Below, one piece after another: positions 49,448 to 56,666 of a stretch of 64,000 bases of DNA. Source of the stretch: Scatosoma sp048465415 (GTDB lineage Bacteria > Bacillota > Clostridia > Christensenellales > Borkfalkiaceae); contig DBFWLO010000006.1 of the NCBI GenBank assembly GCA_048465415.1, positions 62,001 to 126,000 on the forward strand. Direction: 5' to 3'. A program made the translations under genes and the position numbers. A model generated the notes under the pieces. That model worked only from the letters and a program-made list of their open reading frames with translations, made no database searches and was not told where the DNA came from. Numbering within the stretch: position 1 is the stretch's first letter; each line of letters opens with the position of its first letter.

Positions 49448-49603
49448 TTTTGTCTTTCGATCGGGGGAGCGTAAACGAAAACGCACTTTCCGTCAAGGGT
49501 AAAGTGCATTGCGTTCGCAACCCTTGACGGAAAGAAAGACGCATGACGGCAAAGGCGCGCGAATATGCGTTTCCGTTTGTTTCGCTCCCGTCGAAAGACA
49601 AAA
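49448..49603. repeat. 156-bp nested palindrome between rep and the recombinase
   Basis: Outer arms at 49448-49485 and 49566-49603 pair over about 30 bases: TTTTGTCTTTCGA/TCGAAAGACAAAA, GGGAGCG/CGCTCCC and AAACGCA/TGCGTTT. Inside, CTTTCCGTCAAGGGT (49486-49500) pairs perfectly with ACCCTTGACGGAAAG (49520-49534). A 31-base unpaired stretch (49535-49565) completes the loop. This is a likely origin or structured RNA. Confidence 0.85.
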
Positions 49604-49631
49604 TAAAATTTCTATAAGGAGATTAAAAACT

Positions 49632-51131
49632 ATGCAAACAGCAGTTATTTACGCTCGGTATTCGAGCGACAGCCAAACGGAACAATCCATTGACGGACAA
49701 ATCCGCGTTTGTGAGGAATACGCCAAAACTCACGACATCTTGATTTTAGATACGTATATCGACAGAGCCATGACGGGCAAGAACGACAACCGTCCCGAAT
49801 TTCAGCGCATGATTAAGGACAGTAATCGCCGAGAATGGAATTATGTGCTCGTCTATAAGTTAGACAGATTTTCAAGGAACAAATACGCCACGGCAGTCAA
49901 TAAAAAAGTCTTGAAAGACAACGGGGTAAAGCTCGTTTCCGCTTCGGAGGGAATACCCAATACCCCCGAAGGCATTATTTTAGAGTCCATGATTGAGGGA
50001 TACGCGGAATATTATTCGGTAGAGCTTTCGCAAAAGATACGGCGCGGAAACAACGAAAGCAGACGGAAAGGCAACCTTACGGGCGGAAAGATTCCATACG
50101 GTTATAAAAACGTAGACAAAAAAGCCGTGATTGTCGAAGAGCAAGCCGAAGTCGTACGATATATCTTTGAGCAATATTCTATCGGAGTATATGTAAAAGA
50201 TATTATCAAAGCCTTGACGGAAAAGGGCGTACTCTATTACGGAAAACCTTTCGCGAGAAGTACCGTTTACAAAATCTTAAAGAACGAACGGTATTCGGGA
50301 ATTTACAGATACGATAATGAAATCTTTGATAATCTTTATCCGCAAATTGTTCCGCAGGAGATATTTGAAAAAGTCCGGGAAAAAGTAACCGCCAACCGTT
50401 ACGGCAAGAAAAGCGTAGAGGTCGTTTATCTGTTGCGCCATAAACTGAAATGCGGGTATTGCGGAAAATCCATCAACGCAGAATGCGGCACTTCTCATAA
50501 CAGAGAAACGAAGTATTATTACAAGTGTTGGGGAAGAAAACACGGTAGCGACTGTAAAAAGTCCGTGATACAAAAGGACTTTCTCGAAAATCTCGTGATT
50601 GATAAGGTTATCCGTCAGTTAAGCGACCAAAAAACTATGCAAAAAATCATAAGCGGATTATTGGAACTGCAAGAGAAACAAATCCGAGAAAACTCGTCCC
50701 TCAATGTGTTATTACGCGAGAAAAGAAAGATAGATACCGCCTTAAATAATCTTCTTTCGGCGATTGAACAGGGTATCGTATCAAAAACGACGAATAAGCG
50801 GCTACACGAACTGGAAGAACAGCAGGAAGCGTTAGAGAGGCAAATCCTGATAGAGAAAAGCAAGACCGCCGTAAAGTTGACGGAAAAGGAAATCCGAGAA
50901 TTTTATGAAGCCGCATTGAAACTCGATGCGCAAATGCTCATTAATTATCTGATAAAGGAAATCGTGCTTTACGACGATAAAATCGAAATCTATTATAACA
51001 GTCCGTTAAAAATAAGTCCTGACGACAGTCGGGGCTTTTCCTTTTATAGAGATATGGTGAACCGTACTTTCCAAGTACCGCAAAGAAGAACCTTAAAAAA
51101 GATAAGCATAGAACTTGAATTGTATATCTAA
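49632..51131 (+). CDS. Large serine recombinase (site-specific integrase)
   Basis: This 499-residue enzyme has the resolvase-type catalytic domain with nucleophile Ser11 (IYARYSSDSQTEQSIDGQ), YKLDRFSRN and GYAEYYSVELSQKIRRG. The recombinase domain follows (about 165-270, KIPYGYK...RSTVYKILKNERYSG), then a zinc ribbon (CGYCGKS...CWGRKHGSDC) and a coiled coil (about 360-420). Such enzymes integrate and excise elements between short att sites. It is the last gene before the tRNA-side repeat, the usual place for an integrase next to its attachment site. Start chosen at the ATG after AAGGAG. Confidence 0.95.
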   Translation: MQTAVIYARYSSDSQTEQSIDGQIRVCEEYAKTHDILILDTYIDRAMTGKNDNRPEFQRMIKDSNRREWNYVLVYKLDRFSRNKYATAVNKKVLKDNGVKLVSASEGIPNTPEGIILESMIEGYAEYYSVELSQKIRRGNNESRRKGNLTGGKIPYGYKNVDKKAVIVEEQAEVVRYIFEQYSIGVYVKDIIKALTEKGVLYYGKPFARSTVYKILKNERYSGIYRYDNEIFDNLYPQIVPQEIFEKVREKVTANRYGKKSVEVVYLLRHKLKCGYCGKSINAECGTSHNRETKYYYKCWGRKHGSDCKKSVIQKDFLENLVIDKVIRQLSDQKTMQKIISGLLELQEKQIRENSSLNVLLREKRKIDTALNNLLSAIEQGIVSKTTNKRLHELEEQQEALERQILIEKSKTAVKLTEKEIREFYEAALKLDAQMLINYLIKEIVLYDDKIEIYYNSPLKISPDDSRGFSFYRDMVNRTFQVPQRRTLKKISIELELYI

Positions 51132-51163
51132 AAATACCCATAGCGGCTATTTATTCCACGGTA

Positions 51164-51297
51164 CTCTTGACGCGAGCCTCTTTGGGGCGTGTGTGAAGGC
51201 AAGTAAGCGGCAATCACGACAAACCCAACCGAGCGGTTGGGTTTTCTGTTGCCTTTGGCTGTTTGATAGCCTAACACGCCCCATCTCACGTCAAGAG
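51164..51297. repeat. Multi-arm palindrome after the recombinase gene
   Basis: Outer arms CTCTTGACG-GAG (51164-51176 with 51285-51297) and TGGGGCGTGT/ACACGCCCCA (51183-51192 with 51274-51283) enclose AAGGCAA/TTGCCTT (51196-51202 with 51249-51255). The centre is the hairpin AACCCAACC/GGTTGGGTT (51222-51243), followed by TTTT, which alone could end recombinase transcription. It is the third nested structure in the element. Confidence 0.78.
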
Positions 51298-51330
51298 CCT
51301 TTCGCGGCATAAAACGCCGCTGTTACTTTA

Positions 51331-51401
51331 TGAAAAATAGCGAACGCAAAGAAAAAACCCAAACCGAACAAAGTGGTTCGATTTAGGTTTCTATTGGTGG
51401 A
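51331..51401. repeat. tRNA-Tyr downstream region, right copy of the flanking repeat
   Basis: This region matches 46487-46555. It includes the tRNA operon terminator and runs into the CCA end of tRNA-Tyr. The position right beside the recombinase gene suggests an attachment-site boundary. Confidence 0.8.
51352..51390 (-). terminator. Terminator of the tRNA operon
   Basis: On the minus strand AAACCTAAATCGAAC pairs with GTTCGGTTTGGGTTT (with G-U pairs), followed by a T-run. It begins five bases after the CCA end of tRNA-Tyr. Confidence 0.85.
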
Positions 51402-51479
51402 CAGGGGTGGATTCGAACCACCGAAGTCGAAGACGTCAGATTTACAGTCTGATCCATTTGGCCGCTCTGGAACCTGTCC
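51395..51479 (-). tRNA. tRNA-Tyr (GTA)
   Basis: The minus strand folds as an 85-base class II tRNA: acceptor GGACAGG/CCTGTCC, anticodon loop CTGTAAA with anticodon GTA, a long variable arm (GTCTTCGAC), T-arm GGTTCGAATCC and an encoded CCA. It is the last gene of the tRNA operon and abuts the integrated element. Confidence 0.95.
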
Positions 51480-51482
51480 GTA

Positions 51483-51558
51483 TGGTGCCTTGAGGTGGAA
51501 TCGAACCATCGACAGAAGGATTTTCAGTCCTTTGCTCTACCGACTGAGCTATCAAGGC
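51483..51558 (-). tRNA. tRNA-Phe (GAA)
   Basis: A 76-base cloverleaf on the minus strand with acceptor GCCTTGA/TCAAGGC, anticodon loop CTGAAAA (GAA), T-arm GGTTCGATTCC and encoded CCA. Confidence 0.95.
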
Positions 51559-51635
51559 GTTTCGTTGCCGGCATTTAAAAAAGGGACTTGTCCGTCCCGA
51601 AATTTTTATGAAACAACCGAAAACGAATAAAAAAA

Positions 51636-51713
51636 TGGCGACCCAAACGAGGCTCGAACTCGTGACCTCCAGCGTGACAGGCTGGCGCTCTAACCAAACT
51701 GAGCTATTGGGCC
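51636..51713 (-). tRNA. tRNA-Asp (GTC)
   Basis: A 78-base cloverleaf on the minus strand with acceptor GGCCCAA/TTGGGTC, anticodon loop CTGTCAC (GTC), T-arm AGTTCGAGCCT and encoded CCA after discriminator G, as expected for tRNA-Asp. Confidence 0.95.
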
Positions 51714-51737
51714 GTACTATTGACGAATATAAAATTT

Positions 51738-51813
51738 TGGTGGGCCTTCACGGATTCGAACCGCGGACCAATCGGTTATGAGCCGACAGCTCTGACCACT
51801 GAGCTAAAGGCCC
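51738..51813 (-). tRNA. tRNA with CAT anticodon (Met, or Ile2 after lysidine change)
   Basis: A 76-base cloverleaf on the minus strand with acceptor GGGCCTT/AAGGCCC, anticodon loop CTCATAA (CAT), T-arm GGTTCGAATCC and encoded CCA. It lacks the initiator features. The loop and the TTTAGCTCAG D-arm start occur in both elongator Met and TilS-modified Ile2 tRNAs, so the identity is left open. First gene of the tRNA operon. Confidence 0.88.
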
Positions 51814-52010
51814 ACGCGCCGCGCGGGTGACGAATGGTCATCACACAAGTGCTTGTATATGATAAACTATTTTTTAGGAAAAGTCAAGTATTTTTTGCGA
51901 AAAACGCAAAATTTTTTTCGACAAGAAACGTTTTTTTTCCGTGGAAAAGAGCAAAATACCGCTTCGTTTATTGAGTAAAATGGAAGCACACAAAAACGGG
52001 AGGAAAAAAT

Positions 52011-52319
52011 ATGAATCTCGCGGCTCATTCGGCGGAAGGAATTTTATATATTGTCATGGACGGCGAAATCGACGAGCACTCCGCGTCGGACGCGCGGCGT
52101 CAGGCGGATAAGATCATAGACGACAACACGCAGGCGGAGAGAGCGGTGTTCGATCTGCAAAACGTTTCGTTCATGGACTCGACGGGCATCGGTTTTTTGA
52201 TCGGCAGATACAAAAAACTCAAACGCTACGGGATTCCCATGTACATAACGAATCCCAATCTGCCGGCGGATAAGATCCTCTCACTCAGCGGCGTCTATAC
52301 TTTAATTCCCAAAATTTGA
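52011..52319 (+). CDS. spoIIAA: Anti-sigma F factor antagonist (SpoIIAA, STAS domain)
   Basis: This 102-residue STAS protein carries the phosphorylation motif FMDSTGIGFLIGRYK, with Ser57 as the site dephosphorylated by SpoIIE and rephosphorylated by SpoIIAB. Unphosphorylated, it releases sigma F in the forespore. GGGAGGAAAAAA precedes the ATG. The upstream region has AGGAAAA at about 51877, which could be part of a sigma-H promoter, but no convincing -10 partner was found. First gene of the spoIIA operon. Confidence 0.93.
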   Translation: MNLAAHSAEGILYIVMDGEIDEHSASDARRQADKIIDDNTQAERAVFDLQNVSFMDSTGIGFLIGRYKKLKRYGIPMYITNPNLPADKILSLSGVYTLIPKI

Positions 52320-52354
52320 GACGGGACAAATCGGAAGAAGCAAGGAGAACGAGC

Positions 52355-52834
52355 ATGAAAAATTATATGAAATTGGAAATCGCGGCGGTCGGGAATAACG
52401 AAAGTTTCGCGCGCAGCACGGTGGCGGCTTTTGCGCTGCCTTTGAACCCTTCCCTTTCGGAGCTTTCCGACATAAAAACGGCGGTGAGCGAAGCGGTGAC
52501 CAACTGTATCGTCCACGCCTACGGTAAAAAAACCGGCGAAGAGGACTCGGAGAAGGAAAACCGTATTTTAATCGAATGCGAAATCGAAGACGCGCCCGAC
52601 GGCGACGGCGGGATCTTACATATCGGCATCACCGATTACGGCTGCGGTATAGAGAACGTCGAACAGGCGTTGCAGCCTTTTTATACCACTCTTTCGGACG
52701 ATGAGCGCTCCGGTATGGGCTTCACCATCATGCAGACGTTCATGACGGATTTCTCCGTCGCGAGCGAACGAGGCAAAGGCACGAAGGTACGAATGAGTAA
52801 AAAATTCTGCGCAAAGGACACGGTCGATGCTTGA
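52355..52834 (+). CDS. spoIIAB: Anti-sigma F factor (SpoIIAB)
   Basis: This 159-residue GHKL serine kinase has the N box SEAVTNCIVHAY, G1 ITDYGCGIEN and G2 ERSGMGFTIMQTF. It binds sigma F and phosphorylates SpoIIAA. The ATG at 52355 follows AAGGAGAACG; a longer frame begins upstream inside the intergenic gap. It overlaps sigF by eight bases. Confidence 0.94.
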   Translation: MKNYMKLEIAAVGNNESFARSTVAAFALPLNPSLSELSDIKTAVSEAVTNCIVHAYGKKTGEEDSEKENRILIECEIEDAPDGDGGILHIGITDYGCGIENVEQALQPFYTTLSDDERSGMGFTIMQTFMTDFSVASERGKGTKVRMSKKFCAKDTVDA

Positions 52835-53552
52835 TGAAAAGGATACAATCGAATATATCCGCCGCGCCAAGGTCGGCGACCAGACCGCGAAGCAAACGCT
52901 CATCGACGGCAACGTTTCTTTGATCAAGTGTATCGTGAAGCGCTATCTCGGCAAGGGCGTGGAGTACGACGATCTGTTTCAGCTCGCCTGCATGGGCTTT
53001 TTAAAAGCGATCACGGGCTTCGACGAGAGCTTCGGCGTGCGCTTTTCCACGTATGCCGTACCGATGATCGCGGGTGAGATCAAACGCTTTATGCGCGACG
53101 ACGGCTCTGTGAAAGTCTCGCGGGCGATGAAACAGACGGCGAAGGAAATGAATACGTACGTAGCCGATTATACCGCCGCCCACGGCAGACAGCCCGCCTT
53201 GAAGGAGATCGCCGAAAAATTCGGCCTCGACGAAAGCGAAACGGTCTTCGTCATGGGCTCGTCGAAAATGCCCGTCTCCATCTACGGCGGCTCCGAGTAT
53301 AAAGACGGGAACGAACGGGAACTCATCGAAACCCTGCCCGCCCAGGACAATCAGGAAGAGATGATCGATAAACTTCTTCTGCGCACGGCGATCGAGTCTT
53401 TGCCCGAGCGCGACCGGAAGATCATCGTTCTTCGCTATTTCCGGGACATGACGCAGAGCGAAGTGGCGGAAAAGATCGGCGTCAGCCAGGTCCAGGTTTC
53501 CCGAATCGAAAGCCGCATCATCAAAGAATTCCGTCAGAAACTCATCGGATAA
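52827..53552 (+). CDS. sigF: Sporulation sigma factor F
   Basis: This 241-residue sigma-70 family protein has region 2 (DDLFQLACMGFLKAITGFDESFGVRFSTYAVPMIAGEI, split across the core-binding helix), region 3 and region 4 with its helix-turn-helix (MTQSEVAEKIGVSQVQVSRIE). Gene order spoIIAA-spoIIAB-sigF is diagnostic. It drives early forespore genes, showing that the organism carries the endospore programme. Confidence 0.96.
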   Translation: MLDEKDTIEYIRRAKVGDQTAKQTLIDGNVSLIKCIVKRYLGKGVEYDDLFQLACMGFLKAITGFDESFGVRFSTYAVPMIAGEIKRFMRDDGSVKVSRAMKQTAKEMNTYVADYTAAHGRQPALKEIAEKFGLDESETVFVMGSSKMPVSIYGGSEYKDGNERELIETLPAQDNQEEMIDKLLLRTAIESLPERDRKIIVLRYFRDMTQSEVAEKIGVSQVQVSRIESRIIKEFRQKLIG

Positions 53553-53559
53553 CAGAGAA

Positions 53560-53597
53560 AAACGCCCGACGTCATTTGTCCTCGGGCGTTTTTTTCT
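53560..53597 (+). terminator. Terminator of the spoIIA operon
   Basis: AAACGCCCGA pairs with TCGGGCGTTT (53582-53591) with a 12-base loop, followed by further Ts. Confidence 0.9.
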
Positions 53598-53617
53598 GTC
53601 AAGGGCGCTTTTTTGTT

Positions 53618-53643
53618 TGCCTTCGCGGAAAAATCTGCTATAA
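53618..53643 (+). promoter_or_regulatory. Promoter giving a leaderless CPBP-protease mRNA
   Basis: TATAAT at 53638-53643 lies only seven bases before the ATG at 53651, with TTTGCC/TTGCCT as -35 at 16-17 bp. Transcription would start at or next to the ATG, and no ribosome site is present. Confidence 0.65.
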
Positions 53644-53650
53644 TAGTGTC

Positions 53651-54598
53651 ATGGAATCGAATAACGGAAAAAATTCATGGCTGGGCGCGCCGACTCGCGA
53701 AAAATACGCGGGACTCGTCTACTCAGCGGCGGCGGTCGTACCCGTGCTGCTCTCTCTGGTCTTTTTGCTGATCCTTAAAACGTCGGGCGCGGCCGCGCGG
53801 CCGGGCTACGAAAAAAAAGACTGGTATCTCTATTTCAGTTTCTTATTGCCGCAGTTGGGCTTTGCCCTGGTGGCGGCCTTCTTTTTTCTGCGTACGAAAA
53901 CGCCGGTGAAATCGGCGGCGGGGAAATGTAAAGCGAAGTATTTTCTCATCGCGGCGCTCCTGCAAATCGGCCTGTTGTCCCTGTCCGAACTCAACGACCT
54001 GTTTTTGCGCTTTTTGGGTAAATTCGGCTATCAGAGCTCGGAAATCCTGCTTCCGTCTTTAAGCGGCGCGGGGCTCCTAGGCGTACTTTTGACCGTGGCG
54101 GTACTCCCCGCGATCTTCGAGGAGACGATCTTTCGCGGAATCCTGCTCGGCGGACTGAAAAATTTCGGCACGGCGGCCGCCGTTCTCCTTTGCGGCGCTC
54201 TCTTTTCCCTCTATCACCAGAATCCCGCCCAGACCGCCTATCAATTCGTCTGCGGCGCGGCGTTCGCGCTCGTGGCGCTTCGCGCGGGCAGTATCCTGCC
54301 CACCGTGCTTTCCCACTTTTTAAATAACGCGTTCATTATTCTCCTCAGTAAATTCGGCGTCGAATCTTTTTCCGCGTCGGTAAAGATCCCGGTCTTGATC
54401 GTCTCGGCGCTCTGTCTGGCGGGCAGTCTCGCCTATCTTATATTTTGGGATAAACGCCGGGGAACGCGGCCGGCGGACGGCGCGGAGGGAAAGAAAGAAC
54501 CCGCGGACAGGAAAGGCTTTTTCCTCTGCGCGGCGGTGGGGATCGCTATATGCGCGGTGACGTGGCTGGCGTCGTTCGCGAGCGGACTCGGAGGTTAA
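53651..54598 (+). CDS. CPBP-family intramembrane metalloprotease (CAAX protease-like)
   Basis: This 315-residue protein has about eight membrane helices and the Abi/CPBP motifs: FEETIFRGILLGGL (Glu-Glu and Arg), a His in SLYHQNPAQTA and LSHFLNNAFI. Such proteases act inside the membrane and often give self-immunity to bacteriocins or process prenylated or signal proteins. The target is unknown. The stop lies within the ribosome site of rlmH. Confidence 0.88.
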   Translation: MESNNGKNSWLGAPTREKYAGLVYSAAAVVPVLLSLVFLLILKTSGAAARPGYEKKDWYLYFSFLLPQLGFALVAAFFFLRTKTPVKSAAGKCKAKYFLIAALLQIGLLSLSELNDLFLRFLGKFGYQSSEILLPSLSGAGLLGVLLTVAVLPAIFEETIFRGILLGGLKNFGTAAAVLLCGALFSLYHQNPAQTAYQFVCGAAFALVALRAGSILPTVLSHFLNNAFIILLSKFGVESFSASVKIPVLIVSALCLAGSLAYLIFWDKRRGTRPADGAEGKKEPADRKGFFLCAAVGIAICAVTWLASFASGLGG

Positions 54599-54601
54599 AA
54601 A

Positions 54602-55039
54602 TTGCAGAAAGTGTATTTTGTCGTCGTGGGAAAGATCAAGGAATCTTTTTACCGCGACGCGGTAGCGGAATACGTGAAGCGACTTTCCCGGTTTGCGAAG
54701 GTGGAGATCAAAGAACTCCCCGAAGGCGCGAACCCGGACGCGGAGGCGGACGAGATCCTGCGCGGCGTCAGGGGTTTCGTCGTCGCGCTGGCGGTGGAAG
54801 GGGAGAAAACGTCGAGCGAAGGCCTGGCGGCAAGGCTGAAAAAAATCTGCGACGAGGGCAGGGAACTCACGTTCGTCATCGGTTCCTCGTGCGGGCTGTC
54901 GGAACGGGTAAAAAGGGCGGCAAACTGGCGGCTCTCCTTTTCGGATATGACCTTTCCTCATCAGCTGATGCGGGTGATTCTCGCCGAACAGCTCTACCGC
55001 GCGTTCATGATCAACAGCGGCTCCGTCTATCATAAATGA
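54602..55039 (+). CDS. rlmH: 23S rRNA (pseudouridine1915-N3)-methyltransferase
   Basis: This 145-residue SPOUT-family enzyme has the cofactor knot FVIGSSCGLSERVKRAA and the C-terminal MTFPHQLMRVILAEQLYRAF...YHK that are almost invariant in RlmH. Usual length is 155-160, so it is slightly short. The TTG start follows CGGAGGT, which overlaps the end of the CPBP gene. Confidence 0.93.
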   Translation: MQKVYFVVVGKIKESFYRDAVAEYVKRLSRFAKVEIKELPEGANPDAEADEILRGVRGFVVALAVEGEKTSSEGLAARLKKICDEGRELTFVIGSSCGLSERVKRAANWRLSFSDMTFPHQLMRVILAEQLYRAFMINSGSVYHK

Positions 55040-55096
55040 ACCGGGACAAGACGGGGCGGGATACGCAATTTCTTTGCGCTCCGCATATATTGTCTT

Positions 55097-55936
55097 GTGG
55101 ATATTTTTAAAGAAACGGAAAAATTTTACAGAAGCGTCCGGGCGGAAAAGCGGGTGGTGGGACATAGCGTGCTCGGCCGCGACATTTATGCGATCAAGGT
55201 GGGAACGGGCTCGCCCGTGGGGATCGCGCAGTACGCGATACACGGCCGGGAATGGATCACGGCGCGGCTGGCGATGGAGCATTGCCGGCTGGGAGTGGGG
55301 ACGGGCAGCGTCTGGATCCTGCCGCTCGTCAACCCCGACGGCGCGCTTTTGAGCCAGCGGGGGATTGGTACGGTCAAGGACAAAAAAACGGCGGCGAATC
55401 TGAAAAAAATCAACGGCAAAGAGGATTTCTCGCTGTGGAAAGCGAACGCGGCGGCGGTCGATCTCAACGTCAATTTCGACGCGGATTGGGGGGAAGGCAA
55501 ACGCAACGTCTTTTTTCCCGCAAGCGAAAATTACGTCGGCGCTCACCCCTTTTCGGAACCGGAAACGCAGGCGCTCAAACGCTTTACGGAAGAGATCCGG
55601 CCGGATTTTACAATCAGCTATCATACGAAGGGCGAGGAGATCTATTGGTATTATTACCAGCCGCTGGCGGCCTGCGTGCGGGATAAGCGTCTGGCGCTCG
55701 CGCTCGCAAAGTCGACGGGCTACGCGTTGTCGCATGCGGAGGGCAGCGCGGGGGGATATAAAGACTGGTGCGTCAAGAAACTGAAAATCCCCTCGTTCAC
55801 GATCGAGGCGGGCGGAGAACGATTTTCGCACCCGCTCAAAGAAGAGGCGTGGCCGGACGTGCGCGGACATAATCTGTACGCGCTGCGGGATCTGACGGAA
55901 GCCCTGTGCAATGCGGGACCCGGAAAAGGAATGTAA
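55097..55936 (+). CDS. M14-family zinc carboxypeptidase-like protein
   Basis: This 279-residue protein has the M14 active-site order: HGREWITA (zinc His and Glu), LPLVNPDGALL, DLNVNFDADW, the third zinc ligand in TISYHTKGEEIYWYY and the catalytic-type Glu in FTIEAGG. There is no signal peptide, so it may act on muropeptides in the cytoplasm or mother cell, like gamma-D-glutamyl-diaminopimelate peptidases. The GTG start lies six bases after a TATATT and has no ribosome site, a pattern also seen before feoA. Confidence 0.85.
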   Translation: MDIFKETEKFYRSVRAEKRVVGHSVLGRDIYAIKVGTGSPVGIAQYAIHGREWITARLAMEHCRLGVGTGSVWILPLVNPDGALLSQRGIGTVKDKKTAANLKKINGKEDFSLWKANAAAVDLNVNFDADWGEGKRNVFFPASENYVGAHPFSEPETQALKRFTEEIRPDFTISYHTKGEEIYWYYYQPLAACVRDKRLALALAKSTGYALSHAEGSAGGYKDWCVKKLKIPSFTIEAGGERFSHPLKEEAWPDVRGHNLYALRDLTEALCNAGPGKGM

Positions 55937-55939
55937 GGA

Positions 55940-56494
55940 ATGACGAGAGAAGAAAAATTCATGCGCGCGGCGATCCGCTGCGCAAAGCGCGGCTTAAAAA
56001 CCGGGGAAGTTCCGATCGGCGCGGTGATCGTATACGAAGAGAAAGTAGTGGCGCGCGGCTATAACCGCCGCGCGAAATTACAGCTCGCTTCCGCGCACGC
56101 GGAAATGATGGCGATCGATCGGGCGTGCCGTAAATTTTCCAGCTGGCGGCTGCCGGAGGGCTGCGAGCTTTTCGTGACGTTGGAGCCTTGTCCGATGTGT
56201 ATGGGCGCGGCGCTCAACGCCCGCGTGGACAAGCTGTTTTTCGGGGCTTACGAGCAGAAGGGGCGTTCCCTGACGGACGAGCTCGCGGCGGCGAATCTTT
56301 TGAACCATACGCTCGAAGTGACGGGCGGCGTGGCGGAGAAAGAATGTTCAAGACTTCTCACCGATTTTTTCTCGTCGATGCGGCAAAGGACGAAGGCGGA
56401 AAAAGAGCGTCGAAAGGAGGAAGCGGCCGCGTCGGAGACGGAAAAAAATATTCCCGAAAATAATTCGGAGAGCGGCGCGGAAACGGTTGACTAA
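55940..56494 (+). CDS. tadA: tRNA-specific adenosine deaminase
   Basis: This 184-residue zinc enzyme converts A34 to inosine in tRNA-Arg. The deaminase motifs are HAE (His53, Glu55) and PCPMC (Cys84, Cys87), with GEVPIGAVIV and NHTLEVTGGV as family marks. A charged, disordered tail of about 35 residues extends beyond the usual end. It starts three bases after the M14 gene. Confidence 0.94.
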   Translation: MTREEKFMRAAIRCAKRGLKTGEVPIGAVIVYEEKVVARGYNRRAKLQLASAHAEMMAIDRACRKFSSWRLPEGCELFVTLEPCPMCMGAALNARVDKLFFGAYEQKGRSLTDELAAANLLNHTLEVTGGVAEKECSRLLTDFFSSMRQRTKAEKERRKEEAAASETEKNIPENNSESGAETVD

Positions 56495-56515
56495 AATTTT
56501 CAAACAGGCTATTAT
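56487..56515 (+). promoter_or_regulatory. Promoter of prs inside the end of tadA
   Basis: TTGACT (56487-56492) and TATTAT (56510-56515) with a 17-bp spacer. The leader to the prs ATG is about 145 bases long and I see no conserved riboswitch in it. Confidence 0.7.
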
Positions 56516-56666
56516 ATTATTATAATAAAATTACAGCGTTGCATCAGAGAACTGTCGACAGGGAAAATCATAAGGGGCAAGAGGTTACACGACGGATAAA
56601 AAAGTCCGTTTCGCGAAACGCGGCAAAGCGTCTTGCGGAGGGATAAAACATAAAGGAAGGTACTTC

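Noticed and set aside
45731..51401. The repeats considered as a CRISPR array
   Set aside because: Only three dispersed copies exist, hundreds to thousands of bases apart, with no regular spacers and no cas genes.
51876..51905. A sigma-H promoter before spoIIAA
   Set aside because: AGGAAAA is present but no GAAT-type -10 lies at the right distance, so it is not reported as a feature.
56516..56666. A possible purine or other riboswitch in the prs leader
   Set aside because: No conserved core or convincing multi-stem fold was seen in the 150 bases.
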